Shown: piece after piece, positions 35,646 to 44,195 of the stretch
How positions within the stretch are numbered: position 1 is the stretch's first letter
Layout: each line of letters begins with the position of its first letter
Origin: an uncultured Ruminococcus sp.
GTDB lineage: Bacteria; Bacillota; Clostridia; Oscillospirales; Acutalibacteraceae
NCBI GenBank assembly: GCA_944415425.1
Contig: CALYBP010000002.1
Coordinates: forward strand, 19,156-83,155
Direction of reading: 5' to 3'
DNA: 64,000 nucleotides
Program-made: the position numbers and the translations under genes
The notes under the pieces: generated by a model
What the model was told of the DNA's origin: nothing
What the model saw: the letters and a program-made list of their open reading frames with translations, nothing else
Databases searched by the model: none

Positions 35646-37742
35646 TCACACCCTGCCAAATTGTTTTTCAATCTCGTTTTTGGTCAATACAATACAAATC
35701 GGTCTGCCGTGGGGGCAGTACTTTAGTTCAGGGTTGTCCTCAAGCTTTTTAACAAGTTCAATAAGCTCCTGAGCCGTGCTTTTATTACCGGCTTTGACAG
35801 CGCACCTACATGCAACATTATGATAAAACCAATCCATTTTTTCAGAGTAAATATCATTTTTCCCAAGAGCGATATAATTTGACATTTCAGCTATACAATC
35901 GGAAATATCTCCGGCATCAAGATACTGCGGTGCGCTTCTCACTATAACGGTTCCGTTTCCGAAATCATCAACATCAAATGCGCACTCCTTAAACATGTCA
36001 AGATTATTTACGGCTGCGTTATATTCCGCTTTATCAAGCGTTACTGTTACGGGCTGCAAAAGAAACTGTGAGTAAGCTCCTGCTTTTTCACTTTTTAGTT
36101 TTTCGTAAATCAATCTTTCATGAGCAGCGTGCTTGTCGATAAGCAGGATTTCTTTTGAGTTTTTTTCAGCAATAATGTATGTATTGAACACTTCCCCTAT
36201 GTATTTTATAAAAATATCATCTTGTTTTATCAGCTTTTGAACAACAGTTGTTTCATCATTATCAGTAATTCTTTCAGAATTTGTATTTAATTTTTCGGTT
36301 TCGCCGTAATATTCTTTATAAGAATCATCAAAAGAATCAAATTTTGAAATCCCTGTATTATCCTTTAAAGATAAATTATCAGAAGCATCATTTTGTTCAT
36401 CCTTTTGCTGAATATCAGGCTTTGACGTCGTAAACAACTGCTTTTCTTTTCTGTTATTATTAATTGCAGTCTTTGTAAAAATATCAAAAGGATTAGACGA
36501 ATCGGATAATCGTGTACCTTCTGTATTCTTATCTTTTTGACTGCGTTTTAAATTATTAACTTCATCATTTGCATTAAAGCTGACATTATCAAAAGGGTTG
36601 TAATCATCTTGTTTTGTCGTTTTATTCGGCAAAGGTGCCTTATCATTAACGCCAATATTTTTATTAAAAACAGCCTGCGCATTTTTAAAAGGATTAAAAC
36701 CGTTGATTTCATTAAAAGCAGAATTATGCTTAAATGAGGCTGACTTTCTGCTGTCATACTTCATTAACGCAGATTTGACTGCGTGGTAAACCGCGTCAAA
36801 TACCGGACGCTCATTTACAAAACGCACTTCAATCTTTGATGGATGAACATTCACATCCGTCGCCTCAAAAGGAAGCTCAATATTTAAAACACAAGAAGGA
36901 AATTTTCCGACCATAACGGAGCCTTTAAACGCTTCCTCAAGCGCTACAAAACCCGTTTTTGTCTTTACATATCGTCCGTTAATAAAAAAATTCTGCATAT
37001 TTCTGTTCGGCCTTGCGTTAACAGGTTTTGAAACATACCCATAAACCCTAATTGATTCAAGTGTATAATCTACCGGTATTAAAGAATCTTTAAAGTCTTT
37101 TCCGTATACAGAATAAATTGCTGAAATAAGTTTTCCGTCGCCAAAGGTTTTAAGAGCCTGCTTACCGTCCTTTATGTATGTAAAAGCAATATCGGGGTGT
37201 GAAAGCGCGGTTTTATCAACAACGTTTGAAACAGCGTTTCCTTCCGAAATATCCTTCTTTAAAAATTTTGCCCGTGCGGGGATATTATAAAATAAATCCC
37301 TTATTATAAATGTTGTTCCGACGGGACAACCTGTATCGCTCAGGCTTATTTCTTCTCCGCCGTTTATTTCATAGAGTGAACCGATTTCTTCATTTTTGTT
37401 TCTTGTGATAAGACGGAGCTTAGACACAGCGCAAATTGAGGCTAAAGCTTCTCCTCTGAAACCTAGAGTTGAGATACTATCAAGATCATCTTGAACCTTT
37501 ACCTTACTTGTTGCATGCCTCAAAAAAGCGACTTTAATATCGTCTCTTAAGATACCGCATCCGTCGTCGGTAACACGCATAAATGTAGTGCCTCCGTTTT
37601 TTATTTCAACGGTAATGTTCTTAGCCCCAGCATCTATTGAATTTTCTATAAGCTCTTTAACGACCGACGAAGGACGTTCAACCACTTCGCCCGCCGCAAT
37701 AAGCTCGGCAACATGCTTATCAAGAACATTAATGACACCCAT
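35646..37742 (-). CDS. mutL: DNA mismatch repair protein MutL
   Basis: A 698-residue GHKL ATPase and mismatch-repair endonuclease. N-terminal ATPase motifs ELIENSIDAGA, DDGCG and GFRGEALASI; a long Asn/Asp/Lys-rich linker (~340-520); and the C-terminal dimer domain with the metal-binding endonuclease motif DKHAAHERLIYE (canonical DQHAxxERxxYE). The nuclease motif means strand discrimination without MutH/Dam. Start ATG 37742 (AGGCGGTGA upstream). Confidence 0.97.
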   Translation of the reverse strand: MGVINVLDKHVAELIAAGEVVERPSSVVKELIENSIDAGAKNITVEIKNGGTTFMRVTDDGCGILRDDIKVAFLRHATSKVKVQDDLDSISTLGFRGEALASICAVSKLRLITRNKNEEIGSLYEINGGEEISLSDTGCPVGTTFIIRDLFYNIPARAKFLKKDISEGNAVSNVVDKTALSHPDIAFTYIKDGKQALKTFGDGKLISAIYSVYGKDFKDSLIPVDYTLESIRVYGYVSKPVNARPNRNMQNFFINGRYVKTKTGFVALEEAFKGSVMVGKFPSCVLNIELPFEATDVNVHPSKIEVRFVNERPVFDAVYHAVKSALMKYDSRKSASFKHNSAFNEINGFNPFKNAQAVFNKNIGVNDKAPLPNKTTKQDDYNPFDNVSFNANDEVNNLKRSQKDKNTEGTRLSDSSNPFDIFTKTAINNNRKEKQLFTTSKPDIQQKDEQNDASDNLSLKDNTGISKFDSFDDSYKEYYGETEKLNTNSERITDNDETTVVQKLIKQDDIFIKYIGEVFNTYIIAEKNSKEILLIDKHAAHERLIYEKLKSEKAGAYSQFLLQPVTVTLDKAEYNAAVNNLDMFKECAFDVDDFGNGTVIVRSAPQYLDAGDISDCIAEMSNYIALGKNDIYSEKMDWFYHNVACRCAVKAGNKSTAQELIELVKKLEDNPELKYCPHGRPICIVLTKNEIEKQFGRV

Positions 37743-37773
37743 TATTTTGTCACCGCCTTTCATTTTTTTATGA

Positions 37774-40365
37774 CTAAATCATTTCTTTTAGCTTATAAAG
37801 CAAATTCATCGCTTCAATCGGTGTAAGTGTATTCAAGTCAGCGTTTTTGATCATATCAATAACAGGGCTTTGTACGGCGCCCATAAGTGAAAGCTGAATA
37901 TCATTGTCAGTATCTTTTAACGTTTTGGGCTCGTTATTATTTCCTCCGCTCTCAAGTTCAGCCAAAATTTCTTTTGCGCGGCTGATAATTGACTGCGGCA
38001 CACCCGCAAGCTTTGCGACCTCTATGCCGTAGCTGTCATCGGCGCCGCCTCTTACTATTCTGCGTAAAAAAGTAATGTCATCGCCCCGTTTTTTTACTGC
38101 AATACTGTAATTTTTAACGCCGTCAAGCAGATTTTCCATTACAGTAAGTTCATGATAATGAGTCGCAAAAAGAGTTTTTGCGCCAAGCTTGTGTTTATCT
38201 GCACAAAATTCAAGAACAGCTCTTGCAATACTCATACCGTCAAAAGTAGATGTTCCGCGACCGATTTCATCAAGTATCAAAAGACTTTTTGAAGTGGCGT
38301 TTTTGACGATATTAGCGACCTCGTTCATCTCAACCATAAATGTAGATTGTCCGGACGCCAAGTCATCAGACGCTCCGACTCTTGTAAATATACTGTCAAC
38401 TATTCCGATTTCAGCAGATGAAGCGGGCACAAAGCTTCCCATCTGCGCCATCAAAACAATTAATGCAATCTGCCTCATATATGTTGATTTTCCCGCCATA
38501 TTAGGTCCGGTAATAATCGCAACCCTGTCGGAATTACTATCAAGACTAACATCATTAGGAACAAACGGAGCATCCTTTAAAAGAAGCTCCACCACGGGAT
38601 GACGGGAATCTTTTATTCTGATAGCGGACGACATATTTACATCGGGTCTTACATAGCGGTTGTCAGATGCTACATTTGCAAGTGAGGTAATAACATCGAG
38701 GGCCGCAATTGCTCTTGCCGTTTTCTGAATTCTGCTAAGATTATCGGCAACAGTCTTTCTTATTGCGTCAAATAATGAAAATTCAAGTGCAACGGCTCTG
38801 TCTTTTGCGCCTAAAATTCTTCCCTCTACTTCTTTAAGCTCCTGAGTTATGTATCGTTCGCAATTTGTAAGCGTTTGTTTTCTTATGTATGTTTCCGGTA
38901 CCATATCCTTGTAAGAATTAGTTACCTCAATATAATAACCGAATACCCTGTTGTACCCTATTTTAAGTTTCGGTATACCGGTAAGCTGCCGTTGTTCAGC
39001 TTCAATCCCTGCAAGAATATCTTTGGAGTTATTCATATCACCGTTAACTGAATCAAGCTCCTCGCTATATCCTTTTTTGATCATTCCGCCTTCTCTTACA
39101 GTAAAAGGCGGATCTTCAACAATGGCATTGTTTATAAGATTAAATATGTCCTCAAGGGTATCAATTTCCGAGTGTATTTTTTTTAGATAAGAAGCGCTGC
39201 ACTCCGAAATAAGACCCGATATTTTCGGCAGGTTTTCAACCGCAGAACAAAGAGAGCGTAGATCCCTTGCATTTGCGGAACCGTAAACCACCTTTGTCAT
39301 CAGCCTTTCAATATCAAATATTCCAGAAACAGTTTCACTAATTTCAAGCCTGAGCACAGTATTATTTACAAGCTCCTCGACTGCAGACTGTCTGTTGTTG
39401 ATTGCGGAGATATTCATCAGCGGATGTTCAAGCCAAGAGCGAATAAGTCTCTTTCCCATAGCAGTCTTTGTCTTGTCAATTACCCACAAGAGTGAGCCTC
39501 GTTTATCTTTTGACAGCATCGTTTGTGTCAGTTCAAGGTTTCTTTGAGTATTATAATCAAGACGCATATACTGACTTTCGCTGAAAAGCGATATTTTGTT
39601 TATGCGCTCAAGACCGCTCATTTGGGTTTCTTTAAGATAATCCAGAAGAGCGCCGATTGTAGAAATCAAAACAGCAGAATTTTCAACCGACTTTGCCTCA
39701 TCATTAAAATGCTCAAAAACAGAAGTTTTGCAAATTTGATAGTCAAATTTTTCATCTTCAAGCATTTCAACGCCTGCAGAAAGCTTTGTTTTGATAAATC
39801 CGGGAAGTTCTTTATACTTTACAATGTCTCCTCCGATAAGTATTTCGCGCGGGTTGTAGCTTGAAAGCTGACTTATAAGCACATTATATGAATCTTTACC
39901 CGATATTTCGGTTGCGTATAATTCTCCCGTGGAAATATCACAAAAGCACAATCCGATATTCTTATTCTTTGCAAACATGCAGCAAATGTAATTATTTTTG
40001 CTCTCGTCAAGCATACTTGATTCCATTACGGTACCGGGTGTGATAACACGGATTATATCACGCTTAACAAGGCCTTTTGCAGTTGCAGGATCTTCCGTCT
40101 GCTCACATATTGCAACCTTATATCCTTTTGCAACAAGGCGTGCGATATAGCTCTCGCAGCTATGAAAAGGTACTCCGCACATCGGCGCACGCTCATCCTG
40201 ACCGCAGTCGCGTCCTGTTAAGGTAAGCTCAAGCTCCTTTGACGCAAGCTTTGCGTCGTCATAGAACATCTCATAAAAATCCCCAAGACGAAAGAAAAGA
40301 ATACTGTCCTTGTTTTCTTCTTTAATTTTAAAATACTGTTTCATCATTGGAGATAACTCCGCCAT
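37774..40365 (-). CDS. mutS: DNA mismatch repair protein MutS
   Basis: An 863-residue mismatch-recognition ATPase. The N-terminal mismatch-binding motif FFRLGDFYEMF holds the Phe and Glu that wedge into mispairs; the ABC ATPase shows Walker A TGPNMAGKSTYMRQIAL, the signature STFMVEMNE and Walker B LLILDEIGRGT. It is followed by mutL 31 bases on, so recognition and nicking proteins are co-expressed. Confidence 0.98.
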   Translation of the reverse strand: MAELSPMMKQYFKIKEENKDSILFFRLGDFYEMFYDDAKLASKELELTLTGRDCGQDERAPMCGVPFHSCESYIARLVAKGYKVAICEQTEDPATAKGLVKRDIIRVITPGTVMESSMLDESKNNYICCMFAKNKNIGLCFCDISTGELYATEISGKDSYNVLISQLSSYNPREILIGGDIVKYKELPGFIKTKLSAGVEMLEDEKFDYQICKTSVFEHFNDEAKSVENSAVLISTIGALLDYLKETQMSGLERINKISLFSESQYMRLDYNTQRNLELTQTMLSKDKRGSLLWVIDKTKTAMGKRLIRSWLEHPLMNISAINNRQSAVEELVNNTVLRLEISETVSGIFDIERLMTKVVYGSANARDLRSLCSAVENLPKISGLISECSASYLKKIHSEIDTLEDIFNLINNAIVEDPPFTVREGGMIKKGYSEELDSVNGDMNNSKDILAGIEAEQRQLTGIPKLKIGYNRVFGYYIEVTNSYKDMVPETYIRKQTLTNCERYITQELKEVEGRILGAKDRAVALEFSLFDAIRKTVADNLSRIQKTARAIAALDVITSLANVASDNRYVRPDVNMSSAIRIKDSRHPVVELLLKDAPFVPNDVSLDSNSDRVAIITGPNMAGKSTYMRQIALIVLMAQMGSFVPASSAEIGIVDSIFTRVGASDDLASGQSTFMVEMNEVANIVKNATSKSLLILDEIGRGTSTFDGMSIARAVLEFCADKHKLGAKTLFATHYHELTVMENLLDGVKNYSIAVKKRGDDITFLRRIVRGGADDSYGIEVAKLAGVPQSIISRAKEILAELESGGNNNEPKTLKDTDNDIQLSLMGAVQSPVIDMIKNADLNTLTPIEAMNLLYKLKEMI

Positions 40366-40391
40366 AATCTCACACCCTTGCTAAAATAATA

Positions 40392-40799
40392 TTAGTGACA
40401 GCCTCCGCAGCTCTCACAACTTCCTGTACAGGATGACTGTGAATAGTCAGCTGTCTGAGGGTCTGCACCCTCGCATGACTGCTGAATAATTGCAAGCACT
40501 CTGTTTGCCACCATATCAAAAGCTTCTTTTGCTTCGTTATAAGCAATCATATTTTCATTCGACATAATTTTTGAGTAAACTTCTCTCATTTCGGTATTAA
40601 GCTTAGAAAGCTTTTCTTGATCTCTTTCCTTCTTTGAAGCCTCGTTATTTATTGACATTCTCTTTAAATTAAATTCACCGATAAGGTTTTGAAGCTCTGT
40701 ATCAGCGTCAGCCTTAGTTTGAACTTCGTGTAATTTAATATAAGTTTCTTCTTTTTGAATTGCCTCTCCGAGTGCTCTTGCCTGTGAAATAATATCCAT
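40392..40799 (-). CDS. ymcA: YlbF/YmcA family protein with Cys-rich tail
   Basis: A 135-residue helical protein of the YlbF/YmcA family, whose Bacillus members form an Fe-S complex (with YaaT) that controls RNase Y processing, competence, biofilm and sporulation. The helical core is at 1-108. The C-terminus ends in a Cys cluster, SCTGSCESCGGCH, with Cys109, 124, 128, 131 and 134; this is likely an Fe-S or metal site. It sits between miaB and mutS as ymcA does in Bacillus. GGAGG precedes ATG. Confidence 0.88.
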   Translation of the reverse strand: MDIISQARALGEAIQKEETYIKLHEVQTKADADTELQNLIGEFNLKRMSINNEASKKERDQEKLSKLNTEMREVYSKIMSNENMIAYNEAKEAFDMVANRVLAIIQQSCEGADPQTADYSQSSCTGSCESCGGCH

Positions 40800-40819
40800 A
40801 ATTTATACCTCCAGTTATT

Positions 40820-42232
40820 TTAAATCAATTCACCTTTAAGAATCCAGTTTCTTGCATTAGTAATTTTTACATTTTTAAATGTGCCTATCATATCGTCAGT
40901 ACCCTCAAACTCAACAATTATATTTGAGCTTGTCCTGCCCGACAAATCGTTGCATTTGCCTGTTTTTTCTTCAACAAGCACCCTTTCAATACTGCCCACC
41001 ATGGAAGAACAGCGTTTTGCAGCAATTTCCTCCTGAACATCAAGCAGCTCTCTAAACCACTTCGACTTTTCCGAATAAGGTATAGGGTCGTCCATCTTTT
41101 CGGCGGGAGTACCCACACGAGGAGAAAATATAAAGGTAAACAGAGAAGTAAACTCAACTTCTCTTACAAGAGAAAGCGTTTGCTTAAAATCTTCATATGT
41201 TTCTCCCGGAAATCCTACTATAATATCACTTGTGAGAGATACACCGTCTATCTTTTCTTTAGCGTAATTTATGATTTCAAGGTATTTTTTTCTGTCATAA
41301 TGTCTGTTCATCGCCTTTAAGACACGATCAGAGCCGCTTTGAAACGGCAAATGCAAATGCTTGCTTATATGTTTTCCGCCCGCGATAGTGTCAATAAGTT
41401 CTTTTGAGCAATCTTTCGGATGGGAAGTCATAAAACGAATCCAGTAATCACCGTCAATTGAGTCAATTTCTCTTAACAGAGCAGAAAAATTAACTCCGTT
41501 TTCAAGGTTTTTACCGTATGAATTGACATTTTGCCCAAGCAGAGTGATTTCCTTATACCCGCTTTGTATCATATCGTTCGCTTCATTTAAAATAACCGAC
41601 TTTTCACGGCTTCGTTCACGACCTCTCACATACGGTACAATACAGTATGTGCAAAAATTATTACAGCCATACATTATAGGAAGCCAGCCCTTAAAATTGC
41701 CGTCACGGCGTATCGGGATTCCCTCGTGAACGACATTGTCGTCAACACCCCTCTCAAACACTCTTTTGCAGTTGACAAGAGAGCTGTACATAAGCTCGGG
41801 AAAACGGTGCAAAGAATGTGTGCCGAACACAAGACCGACAAAGGGAAAGCTTTTGTAAATTCTGTTTGCAACGTGTTCTTGCTCCATCATACACCCGCAC
41901 AGAGCAATCAAAATTTGAGGGTGTTTTCTTTTAATATTTTTCAGCGCACCGACATTTCCGAAAACTCTGTCCTCTGCGTGTTCACGCACAGCGCAGGTAT
42001 TGAAAAGAATAAAATCCGCGTCATCGGGGGCATCGGTAAAATCAAATCCCGACATTGATAGCATACCTTTTATTCTCTCGCTGTCAGCGACATTTTGTTG
42101 ACAGCCGTATGTTCTGACATAGGCAAGCGGTTTTTCGCCTCTTTTACGGATTTCCATAATCTCGGCAATCAGCTTCATATATTCAAATTGTCTGTCAGAC
42201 AGATTATCAGGCGCAGCTTTAACCTCAGCCAA
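40820..42232 (-). CDS. miaB: tRNA-2-methylthio-N6-dimethylallyladenosine synthase
   Basis: A 470-residue radical SAM methylthiotransferase for tRNA A37. Order: N-terminal UPF0004 domain with three Fe-S Cys (TYGCQQN, NTCAVRE, CGCMMEQ), radical SAM cluster GCNNFCTYCIVPYVRGRE, C-terminal TRAM domain. The start is TTG 42232 with AAGGAGG eight bases before it; the 36-codon extension upstream is excluded because the promoter TTGAAA/TATACT falls inside it. Works with MiaA of the same run. Confidence 0.96.
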   Translation of the reverse strand: MAEVKAAPDNLSDRQFEYMKLIAEIMEIRKRGEKPLAYVRTYGCQQNVADSERIKGMLSMSGFDFTDAPDDADFILFNTCAVREHAEDRVFGNVGALKNIKRKHPQILIALCGCMMEQEHVANRIYKSFPFVGLVFGTHSLHRFPELMYSSLVNCKRVFERGVDDNVVHEGIPIRRDGNFKGWLPIMYGCNNFCTYCIVPYVRGRERSREKSVILNEANDMIQSGYKEITLLGQNVNSYGKNLENGVNFSALLREIDSIDGDYWIRFMTSHPKDCSKELIDTIAGGKHISKHLHLPFQSGSDRVLKAMNRHYDRKKYLEIINYAKEKIDGVSLTSDIIVGFPGETYEDFKQTLSLVREVEFTSLFTFIFSPRVGTPAEKMDDPIPYSEKSKWFRELLDVQEEIAAKRCSSMVGSIERVLVEEKTGKCNDLSGRTSSNIIVEFEGTDDMIGTFKNVKITNARNWILKGELI

Positions 42233-42268
42233 ATAAGTGCCCTCCTTATAAATTGTATTAACTGACTT

Positions 42269-42297
42269 AGTATAGCACAAAATATAAGAATTTTCAA
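42269..42297 (-). promoter_or_regulatory. Promoter of the miaB-ymcA-mutS-mutL run
   Basis: Minus strand TTGAAA (42297-42292), 17-nt spacer, TATACT (42274-42269), about 22 bases before the miaB ribosome site. Confidence 0.75.
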
Positions 42298-42349
42298 TAT
42301 TTTTCACAGGCTTTTCAAAATGCCGCCGACAAATTATCAATCTATTAAA

Positions 42350-43003
42350 TTAATATGTTCTGTAAAGTGTCCCATAGTAATTCGGTATCTGCCCTACTAT
42401 TATAGACTGGGCGATTTCAAAGTCCGTTGTAAATGTAATATTTCCGGAATAATCAAGTGAGGTAGTCATAATTTTCGACGTAAGCATAAGCCTTATGTGG
42501 TGTATGGTTTGATTTATGCCCGCCTGTTCAAAGGTACTTACTATTTCGGAAGAAAAACTACCCGTAAGGTTAAAATTCATATTGATACAAGGTCCCCAGT
42601 TTGAAAGTACCGTAATATTGGTAAAAGCACCGATAGGAATATCCACATCATTATCATACACTTTAGCAATTTCATTCTGAACCGATCTTGTAATCTCAGA
42701 CTTGATTCTGTTTATTTTCATAGAATCGGTTTCTATCGCCTGAACAATTCCGCTGTCAGAGTAAACTATTTTAGCAATATCATCGTAATTATAGTTTAGC
42801 ATTTCAATTGTTGAATTAGCTGCGTCACAAACCGAATTAACCGAAAGTATTTCCGCCTGCGTCCTTATATATTCCGGTCTGAAATCCATAAGATGAATTT
42901 CACAGTATACGATAACAGTAAGTACTGACAAGAGCACAGATAGTATAATACGCCTTATTATCTTAACAACAGGTCTTGATTTGCGTCTTTTATAGTACAG
43001 CAA
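42350..43003 (-). CDS. yunB: Sporulation protein YunB
   Basis: A 217-residue secreted or membrane-anchored protein with an N-terminal basic stretch and one helix (~14-34). Family features include the DIPIGAFTNITVLSNWGPCINMNF core (quoted in part) and a C-terminal TTDFEIAQSIIVGQIPNYY. YunB is sigma-E-controlled in Bacillus and needed for late spore assembly. The start is TTG 43003; its ribosome site GAGGGG is the 3' arm of the preceding terminator hairpin, so translation could be masked when the hairpin forms. Confidence 0.88.
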   Translation of the reverse strand: MLYYKRRKSRPVVKIIRRIILSVLLSVLTVIVYCEIHLMDFRPEYIRTQAEILSVNSVCDAANSTIEMLNYNYDDIAKIVYSDSGIVQAIETDSMKINRIKSEITRSVQNEIAKVYDNDVDIPIGAFTNITVLSNWGPCINMNFNLTGSFSSEIVSTFEQAGINQTIHHIRLMLTSKIMTTSLDYSGNITFTTDFEIAQSIIVGQIPNYYGTLYRTY

Positions 43004-43010
43004 AATAACA

Positions 43011-43035
43011 CCCCTCGTACATCATATACGAGGGG
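43011..43035 (-). terminator. Terminator after the zinc-ribbon gene; contains the yunB ribosome site
   Basis: CCCCTCGTA (43011-43019) pairs with TACGAGGGG (43027-43035); the minus-strand tail is TGTTATTTTG. The yunB ribosome site is embedded in one arm. Confidence 0.75.
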
Positions 43036-43053
43036 ATACAAAATGTTCTTAAA

Positions 43054-43518
43054 TTATTCGACATCTTCATCGCTGTCACAGCAGCCGCAGGTACAGCTGT
43101 CGTCGCAGCATCCGTCTTCATCAAACAAATCAGAAAAATCAAACTCGAGAAGTTCGCCGCAATTCGGGCACTCAATTTCGCCCTCAAGCAAAACATCTTC
43201 GGATACGTTAATCTTTTGTCCGCAAGCGCCGCACGTTACCTCATAGAAAGGATTCTCCTCGTCCTCTTCATCATCGCAGTCGCAGCAGTCACATTCGTCG
43301 TCATAAACATCTGACTCAACATCTGCCAAGTCCTGGTCAATCTCATCGACCTGAGCGCTCAAGTCATCATAAAGCTCTTCCATATCGTTTACGGAATAAG
43401 CCATATCGTCGAGAAGTTCAACGATTGCGTTAATCACTTTAACCTCGGGCTTTGATTCATCAAGGTTAAGTCCTTCTGCGAGGCCTTTGATATAAGAAAT
43501 TTTTTCAGTTAAATTCAT
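43054..43518 (-). CDS. Acidic Cys-rich zinc-ribbon protein (CD1247 N-terminal domain family)
   Basis: A 154-residue protein that I recognise as the family NCBI names CD1247 N-terminal domain-containing. Residues 1-70 are a conserved acidic helical domain (EKISYIKGLAEGLNL, then coiled coil). A zinc ribbon lies at Cys96/Cys99 and Cys117/Cys120 (TCGACGQ...IECPNCGELL). Two clusters of alternating Cys and Asp flank it (76-81 and 137-147); total 14 Cys. It is coupled to efp (20-base gap). Function unknown; metal storage or an RNA-polymerase-associated zinc protein are possible readings. Confidence 0.8.
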   Translation of the reverse strand: MNLTEKISYIKGLAEGLNLDESKPEVKVINAIVELLDDMAYSVNDMEELYDDLSAQVDEIDQDLADVESDVYDDECDCCDCDDEEDEENPFYEVTCGACGQKINVSEDVLLEGEIECPNCGELLEFDFSDLFDEDGCCDDSCTCGCCDSDEDVE

Positions 43519-43538
43519 AATAAATACTCCTTGAGAGA

Positions 43539-44096
43539 TTATGCTCTGCCCATATACTCGCCTGTTCTTGTGTCGATCTGAATCATTTCACCTTCATCAA
43601 TAAAGAGCGGAACCTTGATTTCGGCACCTGTTTCAAGAGTAGCAGGCTTTGTTGCATTTGTAGCCGTATCACCCTTAAATCCGGGATCGGTCTTTGTTAC
43701 CTGAAGCTCAACAAAGTTGGGCGGCTCAACGCCGAAAACATTACCCTTGTAAGAAAGAACCTTACAAACCATATTTTCTTTAACAAACTTAAAGTTATCG
43801 CCGAGAACACTCTTGTTGATAGGAATCTGCTCCCAGGTTTCCGTATCCATAAAGTAATAAAGATCACCGTCTGAATAGCTGTATTCCATATCCTTTCTGT
43901 CAATAAAAGCAGTAGGATATTTATCGTTCGGGTTAAAAGTTTTTTCTACTACTGCACCTGTTATAACATTTCTGATTTTAGTTCTAACGAACGCAGCACC
44001 CTTACCCGGCTTTACATGCTGGAATTCAATGATAGAAACAACCTGTCCGTCCATTTCAAATGTAACGCCGTTTCTGAAATCACCTGCTGATATCAT
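43539..44096 (-). CDS. efp: Elongation factor P
   Basis: A 185-residue translation factor that relieves stalling at polyproline. Three beta-barrel domains; the tip loop is [16 protein letters not shown], with Lys at the modification position, and the C-terminal signature [22 protein letters not shown] ends the protein. AGGAGG precedes ATG. It has its own promoter with a hairpin in the leader, and is followed by the zinc-ribbon gene. Confidence 0.98.
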   Translation of the reverse strand: MISAGDFRNGVTFEMDGQVVSIIEFQHVKPGKGAAFVRTKIRNVITGAVVEKTFNPNDKYPTAFIDRKDMEYSYSDGDLYYFMDTETWEQIPINKSVLGDNFKFVKENMVCKVLSYKGNVFGVEPPNFVELQVTKTDPGFKGDTATNATKPATLETGAEIKVPLFIDEGEMIQIDTRTGEYMGRA

Positions 44097-44161
44097 TAGT
44101 AATACCTCCTAATTTAAAGTTTATACAGCGTTATCTGCAACACTGTAAAATAACAAGTAAC

Positions 44162-44190
44162 ATTATACATAAAAAGCGTATAAAATGCAA
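44162..44190 (-). promoter_or_regulatory. efp promoter
   Basis: Minus strand TTGCAT (44190-44185), 17-nt spacer, TATAAT (44167-44162). The leader then holds ACAGTGTT and AACGCTGT, which pair as RNA with one G-U wobble. Confidence 0.75.
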
Positions 44191-44195
44191 GTGTT

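Noticed and set aside
42233..42340. 36-codon extension of miaB
   Set aside because: It contains the TTGAAA/TATACT promoter; TTG 42232 has an ideal AAGGAGG.
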